From CALLCD01 sp039196965 (GTDB lineage: Bacteria; Pseudomonadota; Alphaproteobacteria; Caulobacterales; Hyphomonadaceae), in NCBI GenBank assembly GCA_039196965.1, contig JBCCUK010000001.1:124001-188000 (forward strand): DNA of 64,000 nt, written 5' to 3'. Shown here piece by piece: positions 35,808 to 44,625 of this stretch. The notes beneath the pieces were generated by a model, which was not told the DNA's origin, did no database searches, and saw nothing but the letters and a program-made list of their open reading frames with translations. The number at the start of each line of letters is the position of its first letter. The stretch's first letter is position 1. Position numbers and translations under genes: made by a program.

Positions 35808-37291
35808 CAGCGAGGGCACTGATGCTGCAGGGCACCGGCTCCGACGTCGGTAAATCAGTGCTGACCGCTGCCCTCTGCCGCATCGCTCGTCGCAAAGGTT
35901 TGAGCGTTGCGCCATTCAAACCACAGAATATGTCCAACAATGCTGCTGCCTGCGCTTCCGGCGGAGAGATTGGCCGGGCTCAGGCCCTGCAGGCACGGGC
36001 CTGCGGGTTGGAACCGCACACCGATATGAACCCCGTTCTATTAAAGCCGCAGACTGACCGTAAGTCGCAAATTGTCATTCAGGGACGGGCCGTCGAGGCC
36101 ATGGACGCGGCCGACTATATCGCCAATCGAGATAAGCTGATGGGCGCGGTCATGGAGAGTTTCGATCGTCTCGCAGGGCACCACGACATCATCATTGTCG
36201 AAGGCGCAGGCAGCCCGGCTGAGACCAATCTGCGCGCCCGCGACATTGCCAATATGGGATTTGCCAGACGCGCAGGCGTACCTGTCTGTCTCATCGGCGA
36301 TATTGAGAAGGGCGGTGTCATCGCAAGCCTCGTAGGAACCAAGGCTGTCATCGACCAGGAAGACGCGGCGATGATTGGCGGCTTTGTCGTCAACAAGTTT
36401 CGCGGTGATCCGCGCCTGTTCGATGATGGAGTCAGCGAGATCGAGACACGCACAGGGTGGCCATGCTTTGGGGTTATCCCATGGCTGAAGGCCAGCGCGC
36501 GTCTCCCAGCTGAAGACGCTGTCGCGCTCAATCGGCCGGACGCTGGCAATAAAGGAAAACTGAAAATCGCGGCACCGATGCTTAGTCGCATTGCTAATTT
36601 TGATGATGCAGATCCGTTAAAGCTCGAGCCGGGCGTCGCATTCGAATGGGTGCCGCCCGGACAGGTGATCCCGCACGATGCCGATATCGTGATTCTCTTC
36701 GGCACGAAGTCGACGCTCGGTGATCTGGCCTTCCTTCGCGCCCAAGGCTGGGATCATGACATCATGGCCCATGCTCGCGCCGGTGGCCGGGTGCTCGGTA
36801 TTTGCGGCGGCTATCAGATGCTTGGTCAGCGCATTTCTGATCCTCACGGGGTGGATGGCGCACCTGGCGAAGCGAAAGGGCTCGGCCTTTTGGAGGTTGA
36901 TACCGTGATGACCAAGGATAAATGCGTGGCTCTGGTCAGAGGTATCTACGCCCGCTCCGGGGAGGCGATCAGTGGCTACGAGATCCATATGGGTGAAACC
37001 GGCGGGCCGGACACTGCACGACCTTTTGCGCAAATCGACGGCGAACCGGACGGTGCCATCAGTGCGGACGGATTGATACAGGGCAGCTATCTCCATGGTG
37101 CCTTTACGAGCGACACGTTTCGCCGGGCATGGCTGGCTGATGCCGGAGCCAAAGCCGATCCGCAGCTGACCTATGGTGCGGAAGTTGACCGCGCACTTGA
37201 TGCCCTTGCCGCTGGGGTCGAACAGGCGGTCGACATTGACGCACTATTTGCATTGGCAAAACGAATAGGCTGGAGCCCGAGTGTTTCATGA
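35804..37291 (+). CDS. cobQ: Cobyric acid synthase
   Basis: Glutamine amidotransferase that amidates four side chains of adenosylcobyrinic a,c-diamide. 495 residues: an ATP-binding N-terminal domain (MLQGTGSDVGKSVLT and FKPQNMSNN) and a class I amidotransferase domain with the nucleophile Cys334 in LGICGGYQML. It follows btuD in an ATGA overlap, unlike many genomes where it sits with ring-synthesis genes. Its presence indicates salvage from the cobyrinic-diamide level, or a ring pathway encoded elsewhere. Confidence 0.95.
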   Translation: MTARALMLQGTGSDVGKSVLTAALCRIARRKGLSVAPFKPQNMSNNAAACASGGEIGRAQALQARACGLEPHTDMNPVLLKPQTDRKSQIVIQGRAVEAMDAADYIANRDKLMGAVMESFDRLAGHHDIIIVEGAGSPAETNLRARDIANMGFARRAGVPVCLIGDIEKGGVIASLVGTKAVIDQEDAAMIGGFVVNKFRGDPRLFDDGVSEIETRTGWPCFGVIPWLKASARLPAEDAVALNRPDAGNKGKLKIAAPMLSRIANFDDADPLKLEPGVAFEWVPPGQVIPHDADIVILFGTKSTLGDLAFLRAQGWDHDIMAHARAGGRVLGICGGYQMLGQRISDPHGVDGAPGEAKGLGLLEVDTVMTKDKCVALVRGIYARSGEAISGYEIHMGETGGPDTARPFAQIDGEPDGAISADGLIQGSYLHGAFTSDTFRRAWLADAGAKADPQLTYGAEVDRALDALAAGVEQAVDIDALFALAKRIGWSPSVS

Positions 37292-38235
37292 ACGCGCCAT
37301 TACTTATGCTCCTGGCATGGGGGATTGAAGTAATCTTTGGTTGGCCCGATTGGCTGTATAAGCATATGCGCCACCCTGTCGTCTGGATAGGCGCGCTGAT
37401 TTCAGTCTTTGAGATCGCCCTCAACCGCACTCGATTATCGCACAAGGTCCGCTACCTCGCCGGGGCATTCACCACTTGCATCACGCTTGCGCTGGTGACC
37501 TGTGTTGCCTGGATGATCAGTGCATTGCTGCCATTAAACTGGTTGGGTACGGTCCTCGAAGCGTTGATCGCTTCTAGCCTGATCGCAACGAGAAGCCTTT
37601 ACACCCACGTCGCTGCGGTCGCTCGTCCTCTGATCGACGGAAACGTGGCTGTGGCGCGTCATGCCGTTTCTATGATTGTTGGCCGTGACCCTGCTGCACT
37701 GGATGAGGCTGGCATCGCAAGGGCGAGCCTTGAGAGCCTTGGTGAGAGCGCTTCCGACGGCGTGATCGCACCGCTATTTTGGGGCGCGATTTTCGGTTTG
37801 CCCGGGCTTGCCGCCTATAAGACGATCAATACGCTGGACTCCGTGATCGGTTACAAAAACGATAAGTATGCGGCATTCGGTGGATTTGCCGCGCGGCTGG
37901 ATGACCTCGCCAATCTCGTTCCCGCACGTCTGACTGGCCTCATGATTGCGATCGCGAGTTTCACAAAGGCGAGTTTCAAAGTCATGTTGCGTGACGCCCG
38001 CAACCACCGTTCACCAAATGCCGGATGGCCGGAAGCAGCGATGGCGGGCGCGCTCGGTGTGCGGCTCTCTGGCCCCCGTGCCTATGGCAACAATATTGCT
38101 CAAGAGGACTGGCTGAACCGAGAAGCGCGTGATCCAGCAATGGACGATGTTCAAAATGGTCTTGCACTTTATATCCGGGCAATGGCGCTCGGTGCGGGCC
38201 TCCTTGGGCTGGCTGCATGGGGGACAGCGCGATGA
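37288..38235 (+). CDS. cobD: Adenosylcobinamide-phosphate synthase (CbiB/CobD)
   Basis: 315-residue integral membrane enzyme that joins aminopropanol or its phosphate to cobyric acid. Conserved segments: GWPDWLYKHMRHPVVWIG at the N-terminus, ASLESLGESASDGVIAPLFWG, LDSVIGYKNDKYAAFG and RNHRSPNAGWPEAAMAGALGV. The alphaproteobacterial name is CobD; the equivalent is CbiB in Salmonella. It overlaps both neighbouring genes. Confidence 0.94.
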   Translation: MNAPLLMLLAWGIEVIFGWPDWLYKHMRHPVVWIGALISVFEIALNRTRLSHKVRYLAGAFTTCITLALVTCVAWMISALLPLNWLGTVLEALIASSLIATRSLYTHVAAVARPLIDGNVAVARHAVSMIVGRDPAALDEAGIARASLESLGESASDGVIAPLFWGAIFGLPGLAAYKTINTLDSVIGYKNDKYAAFGGFAARLDDLANLVPARLTGLMIAIASFTKASFKVMLRDARNHRSPNAGWPEAAMAGALGVRLSGPRAYGNNIAQEDWLNREARDPAMDDVQNGLALYIRAMALGAGLLGLAAWGTAR

Positions 38236-39230
38236 GCCGCGATCTCCATCATGGTGGTGCACTTGATTTGATGCGTGAGCGTTTTCCAGATGTCACGGCA
38301 CCGTGGATCGATCTTTCGACAGGCATCAATCCCTGGCCCTATCCGGATACAGACATAACACCCGAAAGCCTCGCAAACTTGCCAACCGAAGCCGAGTGTC
38401 TGGCCTGCCGGGACGCCATGGCCCGCGCTATCGGCGCACCGAAGGAGGCGGTTGTCCTGGCACCGGGAAGTGAACTGCTCATTCGCCTGTTGCCAGAGAT
38501 TATTAATCCCCGAACAGTTGCTGTCCTCTCGCCAACATATGGCGATCACCACGCTGTCTGGCGTCGGGCTGGAGTGGAGGTGATTGAGACGGCAAATCCA
38601 TTGGATTTGGCAGATGATGTGGAGGCCATAGTCATTTGCAACCCCAATAATCCCGATGGTCGCATTTTCTCTCTAGAAGCACTGGAGGAGACGCGGGCGC
38701 AGCTCGCCAGGCGGGGCGGGTGGCTGATTGTCGATGAGGCTTACGGTGATCTGAACCCGGCTCAGAGCCTAGCATCACTAGGTGGGTCAGATGGCCTGAT
38801 AATCCTCCGTTCCTTCGGAAAGTTCTTTGGTCTTGCGGGGCTGAGACTTGGTGCGCTCATCGCACCGGAGGACATACGCACCACCATGATGGCCCACCTC
38901 GGTTTCTGGCCTGTTTCAGGCGCTGCGCTGGAGATCGGCATACGGGCCTATGCTGACCTTGATTGGCAGGCAAAGATCCGCACCGAACTTTCGGAGGCGT
39001 TAGCAAGGCTGAAAACGCTTCTTCTCGCTGGTAGCCTAGATCCCGTCGGCAGCACGCAACTGTTCCATTATGCCAAGGTAGAAGACGCCCATTCTGTCTG
39101 GCAGCATCTCGCTCAGCATGGAATTTATGTTCGCCGCTTCGATTGGTCTGATTGCCATTTGCGTATTGGCCTTCCCGCAAACCCCGAAGAGGAAGCGCGT
39201 CTCGCCGCCGCGCTCAGCCTTTCAGTATGA
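38232..39230 (+). CDS. cobC: Threonine-phosphate decarboxylase (CobC)
   Basis: PLP enzyme of 332 residues that supplies aminopropanol phosphate for the nucleotide loop. The PLP lysine is Lys197 in LRSFGKFFGLAGLRLG, and NPNNPDGR and VDEAYGDL are class-II aminotransferase landmarks. I chose ATG 38232, which overlaps the cobD stop (ATGA) and has GGGGA upstream, over the ATG at 38217. It converges on cobU with a 17-base overlap. Confidence 0.93.
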   Translation: MSRDLHHGGALDLMRERFPDVTAPWIDLSTGINPWPYPDTDITPESLANLPTEAECLACRDAMARAIGAPKEAVVLAPGSELLIRLLPEIINPRTVAVLSPTYGDHHAVWRRAGVEVIETANPLDLADDVEAIVICNPNNPDGRIFSLEALEETRAQLARRGGWLIVDEAYGDLNPAQSLASLGGSDGLIILRSFGKFFGLAGLRLGALIAPEDIRTTMMAHLGFWPVSGAALEIGIRAYADLDWQAKIRTELSEALARLKTLLLAGSLDPVGSTQLFHYAKVEDAHSVWQHLAQHGIYVRRFDWSDCHLRIGLPANPEEEARLAAALSLSV

Positions 39231-39726
39231 GGGGCAGGCCTGCAGCGACGAACTCGACCCGCTCGCAAGAGGCGGCAACGGCCTGGTTCAGTCGCCCTTG
39301 CGCATCCCGGAAAGCCCTTCCAAGCGCTGTTTCCGGCACGAGCCCGAGACCAAGCTCATTCGAGACCAGAATAATTGGCACGGGAAATGCTGAAATCGTG
39401 GCGCAGAGTCGCGCGGTTTCAGATTCCACATCGTGTTCATGGTGCATCAAATTGGAGAGCCAGAGCGTCAGGCAATCGACTAAGCAGACATCGCTTTCTT
39501 CACCGATCTTTTTCAGCGTTTCGACAAGGTCAAGCGGCGCTTCATGTGTCGTCCAGCCGACCCCGCGTTCATCTTTATGGCGCGCGATGCGCGTCGCCAT
39601 CTCCTCATCAAACGCTTCAGCCGTTGCAATGAAAACCCGCTTTGCACCGAGCTCTTCAGCAAGGCTCAGCGCCCGACGGCTCTTGCCGGAGCGTGCGCCG
39701 CCGAGAATGAGTTGTGCGCTGGGCAT
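39214..39726 (-). CDS. cobU: Adenosylcobinamide kinase / phosphate guanylyltransferase
   Basis: Bifunctional enzyme of 170 residues that phosphorylates adenosylcobinamide and transfers GMP. P-loop GGARSGKS is at 9-16, and the segment ETLKKIGEESDVCLVDCLTLWLSNL is typical. It is the only minus-strand cob gene, so it is outside the riboswitch operon. The final synthase (CobS/CobV) and CobT phosphoribosyltransferase are not in this window. Confidence 0.95.
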   Translation of the reverse strand: MPSAQLILGGARSGKSRRALSLAEELGAKRVFIATAEAFDEEMATRIARHKDERGVGWTTHEAPLDLVETLKKIGEESDVCLVDCLTLWLSNLMHHEHDVESETARLCATISAFPVPIILVSNELGLGLVPETALGRAFRDAQGRLNQAVAASCERVEFVAAGLPLILKG

Positions 39727-39831
39727 GGCAAGCCTGTTAGCAGCCGGGGTGCGTTATGAACACCGTAAAGGTGCGTCAGTGTTTTTACCGCCTAGTTACA
39801 GACTGAAATTGAGAAGAGGACTGAACAATCG

Positions 39832-42800
39832 ATGCAAAGAGTCTTGATTAAAATATTCATCGGGTTCGTATGGATTGTTTGCGTCCTCGACATTTCGCCC
39901 GCCCATGCCGACACGCTCTTCGGCATCATTTCAGAGCGGAATTCAGCTATTGCAGCCGAGGCTGCAAAGCAGTTCACGGATCGATATCCGAACGCAACGA
40001 TTACACTTCAGACACCACGACAGATCGCCAGCATTGATGATGATGTTATTCAGAGCAGCCTTCGTTCGGCTGACGCGATTCTCGTCGCTGGGGTTTTTGG
40101 AGAAGATTCTGCGAGGATCACACGTCTTGTTGCTGAGCTTGATCAAGAGATACCGTTTTGGGCCGTCAGCTCTGCGGGTGGACTTGTCGAACTTTCCAAG
40201 GGGCGCTTTGGTGATGCGGCTCCGCTATGGGAAACGGCGAATTCCTATTGGCAGGGGCGCGGTATCGACAATTTAGCGAACCTTTTCGCTTTTGTTCTCG
40301 CTAATCGGGATGAACGCGAATCTTTGCCGCGGCCAGCGCCGCTTCAGCCTGTACGATTTGGCGACCGGCAGGGCGAAGCCAACGCGCCACTGATCTCCAT
40401 ATTTGATTACGAGACCGGCGATCAGGCCGGCAATCGAGATGTGCACGACGCACTATGTAGCGCATTGATTGCCAGCGGGCTTGCCTGCCAGTCAGTCTTT
40501 GCAGATTGGGGTGCGGCGAGCGCGGACGCGTTGGAGCAACTGGAATCCATGAATCCAACGGCTCTTGTCATGCTCCAGGACTTCGCCGTCGGGGGCGGCG
40601 ACCGTGAGCGGGCAGAAGCGGCTCTTGAGGCCCTTGATGTTCCCGTTCTGAAAGGTATTCGCCTGACAGAATTCGATGAGAAGAGCTGGCGCGAGAGCGT
40701 CGACGGCCTGCCGACCGACAGTGTCTATTATCGGGTTGCCATGCCGGAGCTTTCCGGTGCGGGCCAGACCCAAGTTCTTGCCGCTGGTGCGCTGCCGCAG
40801 CTTGATCCGGTCTCGGGCATTGAAATCCGCGTGACGACACCAATCAGTGAGGAAATTGAAAGTCTCGTCATGCGAATTATGGGCTGGGCCCAGCTGCGGG
40901 CGACACCAAACGCTGAAAAACGCCTTGCCATCATCTATTACAACCACCCGCCGGGACGCCATAATATCGGTGCAGACAACCTCGATGTGCCGGAAAGCCT
41001 GCTCGATATTCTGAAGCGACTTGAGGCCGAGGGGTATGATGTCGGTACGTTGCCGGAGAACTCCGAAGCGCTGCTTGACCTTATTCAAGAACGTGCAGTC
41101 AACCTCCCAGAAAACAATGAGGCGCTGCAGATATTATGGCGAAAAGGCCTTGGTTACCCGGCTGATGGGTATGCCGACTGGCTATCGACGCTGCCGGAGC
41201 TGATCCAGGCGGACATGGCAGATGGGGCACTGGCGGCCTTGCGCCTGCGGGTTGAGGGGGCGCTCGACCATCAGGACTTTGATGCAGCCCGCGGCCTCGT
41301 CTCCACCGCTGTTCACGACATGGCTTTTGTTATTGAAGGTGCACCGGTGGAGTATCACGAGCGCGCCGAGGCGCTGTTGGAACAGTTAGAGGAAAACTAC
41401 ACCGCTTTGATCGACGGCGAGGATAAGACAACCGAGCTAGATTCTCTGACACGTGCTTTACAAAACCAGGGCATCGAAGGCCTGCGCGGTTGGGGGCCGC
41501 CACCGGGTCGGGTAATGACCGCGGAGGGCGAGTTCGTTTTCCCGAAGCTGCAGTTCGGCAATGTCATTATCGCACCACAACCGCCACGCGGCTGGGAAGT
41601 GAATGAGGAAGTGCTGCACGCCAATCTCAGCGTGCCGCCGACGCATCAGTATCTCGGCTTCTATCATTGGCTGCACACAGAGTTTCAGCCCCACGCACTG
41701 ATCCACCTTGGTCGACATTCAACCTATGAATTTTTGCCCGGCAAACGGGTGGGCCTTAGCGGCACCGATTACCCGCGCCTTATTGCTGGCGATGTGCCGG
41801 GGCTCTATCCCTATATTGTCGATGGTGTAGGCGAGGGGCTGCAGGCCAAGCGTCGCGGTCTTGCTGTAATCGTTGATCACCTTACACCGCCGCTGCAGGC
41901 AACGCCATTCTATGATGAATTGCTTGGTCTCCGGCAGCTGGTCGAGAGCTTTGAAGCAGCCGACCCGTCCGAAGCTGGTGACATCGCTCGCGCCCAGTCG
42001 CTACAGCGCATTAAAGCGCAGGTCGAAGAGCTTGGCATTCGCGAAGCTTTGGTCGCTGAGCTGGAAGCTGAGCATGGCGGCGGCGAGTCCATCGAATTTA
42101 CCTCCATTGATCCAGACCTGCTGGTCCATGAAGTCGGTCACTTTCTCACAGAGATGCAGGAGGACTTTATGCCGCTCGGCCTGCATGTCTTCGGTCGGCA
42201 TTGGAGTGATGCCGCTCTCGACACGATGATCGCGTCGATGGAAACCGAAAACGCCCGCGCCGCACTCGCCGCCTCTCCAGCCGCCGAGATGATGGCGCTG
42301 CTTGCCGGTCTCGAAGGTCGCTTTATCACGCCGGGCAAAGGCAACGATCCCCTGCGATCGCCTGATGCACTGCCGACCGGACGTAACTTCTACGCTCTCG
42401 ATGCGAGCCTCATACCCAATACTGTCGCCTGGGATATCGGTTCGGCTATGGCACGGCAGACACCAGAAGATGAAGGCGACGAAGCGGTTATTCTCTGGGC
42501 CTCCGACACTGTGCGCGATGGCGGCGTAATGATGGCCTTCGGGCTTGAGCTTCTTGGCGTTAGGCCAGTCTGGAATGGCCGGGGCATTCTGACCGGCCTT
42601 GAGCGTCTGCCGCTTGGCAATAATGGCGAGCGCCGGGATGTGACCTTTGTTGCGTCGGGCTTGTTCCGGGACCTTTATGGTGAGCAGATGAAATGGCTCG
42701 ATAGGGCGGTATTAATGGCGCTTGACGGGGCGTCTGAAACGATCGTCAAAGACTACCCCGCACTCGCTGATGCCTTGGCTGAAACTCTCGCACCGCTGGG

Positions 42801-43923
42801 TGAGCTGAGGAGCGCTGGCGGAGAAGCGCTTTCAGAGAATGCTGTCGCCGCTACATGGGTCAGCGAGATGCGAGCGCAAGACAGCGTAAACGGGGCGAGT
42901 GGCCGCCTTGCCAGCCTTCGCCTGTTCGCGCCCGCGCCGGGCCGCTACAGCGCTGGCGTCAATCGCCTCGCCGAGCGCTCTGGCGCGTGGCAGGATCGGT
43001 CTGAACTTGCCCGCACCTACATCGCCCGCATTGGCCATGCTTACGGCGAAGGCGTAAATGGCGCAGCTCATCAGGAGCAGTTTGAAAAACGCCTTGCTAA
43101 TGTCAGCCGCAGCTATCTTGGTCGGGCAAGCAATCTCTATGGCCTTGTCGATAACAACGATGCCTATGACTATCTCGGCGGGCTAAACCTTGCTGTTGAA
43201 ACGCTTAGCGGTGACCCGGCGAAGGGCTTTGTCATCGATGTCAGCGATCCGGACCAACCGGACATGACACCGCTCGCCAGTGCAATTCTGCAGGAATTAC
43301 GTGGCCGGCAGCTGAACCCTGCCTGGATTGAAGCTCTGATGCAGCATGGCTATGCCGGCGCGCGAACGATGAATACGGCTTTTTTTGAAAATCTCTGGGG
43401 GTGGGAAGCCTCCGATCCGGATCTCTTTTCCGACACGGTCTGGGAGGAGGCGAAAGCGATCTATGTGGATGACCGCTACGAGATTGGCGTCGATGATTTT
43501 CTAGATGATCCGCAAATGCAGCCGGTACAGGCGAACATTCTGGCGATCATGCTGGTGGCCGCCCATAAAGGCTACTGGCAAGCCGACGCTGCCACCATTG
43601 AAAGTCTGGGAGAGGCTTTCGCCCGCATTGTTGCAGAAGCTGGGCTGCCGGGCAGTGGCCATACACGGCCTGATCATCCCATGCTTGACTGGATTGCCGA
43701 GAAGCTACCGGCCGAACTTGCCGATCAACTGGCAGATGTGCGCGATGCCGCAAGACTACCCGCGACCGATAACTCCACTCCGCCGGAGATCATCCGTGAG
43801 CTGACTCCGGCTGACACTAGTGTGTCAGAGCCTCGGCCGGGTTGGCAAAGCTGGGGCCTCGGTTTGCTTGTCATGTCGTTGGTAGCGGCTGGCGTAGTAG
43901 TTGGACGGAGATCTCTGATATGA
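39832..43923 (+). CDS. CobN-like chelatase, exported and membrane-anchored
   Basis: 1363 residues of the CobN/magnesium-chelatase-H superfamily. Core motifs are recognisable: HLGRHSTYEFLPGKRVGLS starting at His625 and GEGLQAKRRGLAVIVDHLTPP. Two features are unlike the cytoplasmic cobaltochelatase. The N-terminus is a signal peptide (FIGFVWIVCVLDIS, cleavage after AHA), and the C-terminus has one hydrophobic helix at about 1340-1357 followed by GRRSLI. The chelatase body should therefore lie in the periplasm, anchored at its end. It is first in an operon with an ExbB-like channel and a DUF2149 protein. No CobS or CobT ATPase partner is present. Similar trios occur in Bacteroidota haem-uptake (hmu) operons, where the CobN-like protein is HmuS. 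Metal removal, insertion or carrier function is undecided. Confidence 0.88.
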   Translation: MQRVLIKIFIGFVWIVCVLDISPAHADTLFGIISERNSAIAAEAAKQFTDRYPNATITLQTPRQIASIDDDVIQSSLRSADAILVAGVFGEDSARITRLVAELDQEIPFWAVSSAGGLVELSKGRFGDAAPLWETANSYWQGRGIDNLANLFAFVLANRDERESLPRPAPLQPVRFGDRQGEANAPLISIFDYETGDQAGNRDVHDALCSALIASGLACQSVFADWGAASADALEQLESMNPTALVMLQDFAVGGGDRERAEAALEALDVPVLKGIRLTEFDEKSWRESVDGLPTDSVYYRVAMPELSGAGQTQVLAAGALPQLDPVSGIEIRVTTPISEEIESLVMRIMGWAQLRATPNAEKRLAIIYYNHPPGRHNIGADNLDVPESLLDILKRLEAEGYDVGTLPENSEALLDLIQERAVNLPENNEALQILWRKGLGYPADGYADWLSTLPELIQADMADGALAALRLRVEGALDHQDFDAARGLVSTAVHDMAFVIEGAPVEYHERAEALLEQLEENYTALIDGEDKTTELDSLTRALQNQGIEGLRGWGPPPGRVMTAEGEFVFPKLQFGNVIIAPQPPRGWEVNEEVLHANLSVPPTHQYLGFYHWLHTEFQPHALIHLGRHSTYEFLPGKRVGLSGTDYPRLIAGDVPGLYPYIVDGVGEGLQAKRRGLAVIVDHLTPPLQATPFYDELLGLRQLVESFEAADPSEAGDIARAQSLQRIKAQVEELGIREALVAELEAEHGGGESIEFTSIDPDLLVHEVGHFLTEMQEDFMPLGLHVFGRHWSDAALDTMIASMETENARAALAASPAAEMMALLAGLEGRFITPGKGNDPLRSPDALPTGRNFYALDASLIPNTVAWDIGSAMARQTPEDEGDEAVILWASDTVRDGGVMMAFGLELLGVRPVWNGRGILTGLERLPLGNNGERRDVTFVASGLFRDLYGEQMKWLDRAVLMALDGASETIVKDYPALADALAETLAPLGELRSAGGEALSENAVAATWVSEMRAQDSVNGASGRLASLRLFAPAPGRYSAGVNRLAERSGAWQDRSELARTYIARIGHAYGEGVNGAAHQEQFEKRLANVSRSYLGRASNLYGLVDNNDAYDYLGGLNLAVETLSGDPAKGFVIDVSDPDQPDMTPLASAILQELRGRQLNPAWIEALMQHGYAGARTMNTAFFENLWGWEASDPDLFSDTVWEEAKAIYVDDRYEIGVDDFLDDPQMQPVQANILAIMLVAAHKGYWQADAATIESLGEAFARIVAEAGLPGSGHTRPDHPMLDWIAEKLPAELADQLADVRDAARLPATDNSTPPEIIRELTPADTSVSEPRPGWQSWGLGLLVMSLVAAGVVVGRRSLI

Positions 43924-44357
43924 TTGATTTAAGCGCTATCCTGCACGTTATTGTCGATCATCTACTCTGGCCGGTGATTGCGGCGCTGCTGGCGCTGACG
44001 GTACTTGTTACTGTTGATTTTGGCATTGCTCTGGGTGAACGCTTCGGGGGGCTTGCGGGTTTGAAAGACAAGCCTGCTGTGGACATAGAGAAGCTTGCCC
44101 GAGCGCGGATTTCTCGCGCCGATCTTGCCACGCGCATTGGCCCTTCACTTGGTTTGATGGGTACACTCATTCCTCTTGGGCCTGGTATCGCGGCCATGGG
44201 GCGGGGTGACTTCCAAACTCTCGCTATAGCCATCACAACCGCGTTCGATACGACCGTACTCGGATTGGTTATCGGCATTGTTGGTTTTCTTATCAGCCGT
44301 TGGCGGCGTGGGGCCTATGATCGTCTGTTGACGGAGATAGAGACGATTCATGCGTGA
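43920..44357 (+). CDS. MotA/TolQ/ExbB-type proton channel protein
   Basis: 145 residues with three hydrophobic helices: one near the N-terminus (LLWPVIAALLALTVLVTV) and two in the conserved half with RIGPSLGLMGTLIPLGPGIAAM and AITTAFDTTVLGLVIGIVGFL. The latter pattern is the ExbB/TolQ/MotA pore signature. It starts in an ATGA overlap with the CobN-like gene and overlaps the DUF2149 gene. The frame upstream lies inside the chelatase gene, so ATG 43920 is chosen. It probably couples proton motive force to the chelatase-like protein, as ExbB does for TonB. Confidence 0.86.
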   Translation: MIDLSAILHVIVDHLLWPVIAALLALTVLVTVDFGIALGERFGGLAGLKDKPAVDIEKLARARISRADLATRIGPSLGLMGTLIPLGPGIAAMGRGDFQTLAIAITTAFDTTVLGLVIGIVGFLISRWRRGAYDRLLTEIETIHA

Positions 44358-44625
44358 GTTCACCGGCACAAGGTTCGATGAAGACCAGTCGATCAGCGGA
44401 ATAGGTGATCTGCCGAACCTTGCTGACTTGATGCTGGTCTTTGCTGTGGGGCTAATCGCAGCTCTGGCGGCGGCAACCAATGGCAGAGCCATTCCAGAAC
44501 TTGTTGAAACTGGTTCTGAACTACCCGAGCTTCCGGGCGATGCTACTGCTGACGGTGCTGGCCTTGAAGCTGTCGGCCGGGTCTTTGAGGATCCCGAAAC
44601 TGGGAAGCTGTACTTGACTAAGTAA
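44350..44625 (+). CDS. DUF2149 protein, candidate ExbD-like partner
   Basis: 91 residues with one transmembrane helix (NLADLMLVFAVGLIAALAAA, about 22-41) and a short extracytoplasmic domain ending GAGLEAVGRVFEDPETGKLYLTK-like, split here as GAGLEAVGRVF and EDPETGKLYLTK. This layout and the C-terminal G-x-V...Y pattern match DUF2149. The single helix plus periplasmic domain parallels ExbD/TolR. It overlaps the channel gene by eight bases and ends the operon. Confidence 0.78.
   Translation: MREFTGTRFDEDQSISGIGDLPNLADLMLVFAVGLIAALAAATNGRAIPELVETGSELPELPGDATADGAGLEAVGRVFEDPETGKLYLTK

Noticed and set aside
39727..39831. Possible second B12 riboswitch before the CobN-like gene
   Set aside because: The 105-base gap is too short and lacks the aptamer landmarks. 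It only shows a small AACAC/GTGTT hairpin followed by Ts.
39832..43923. Calling this gene the classical aerobic cobaltochelatase CobN
   Set aside because: The signal peptide, the C-terminal membrane helix and the absence of CobS/CobT make the cytoplasmic cobalt-insertion role unlikely.
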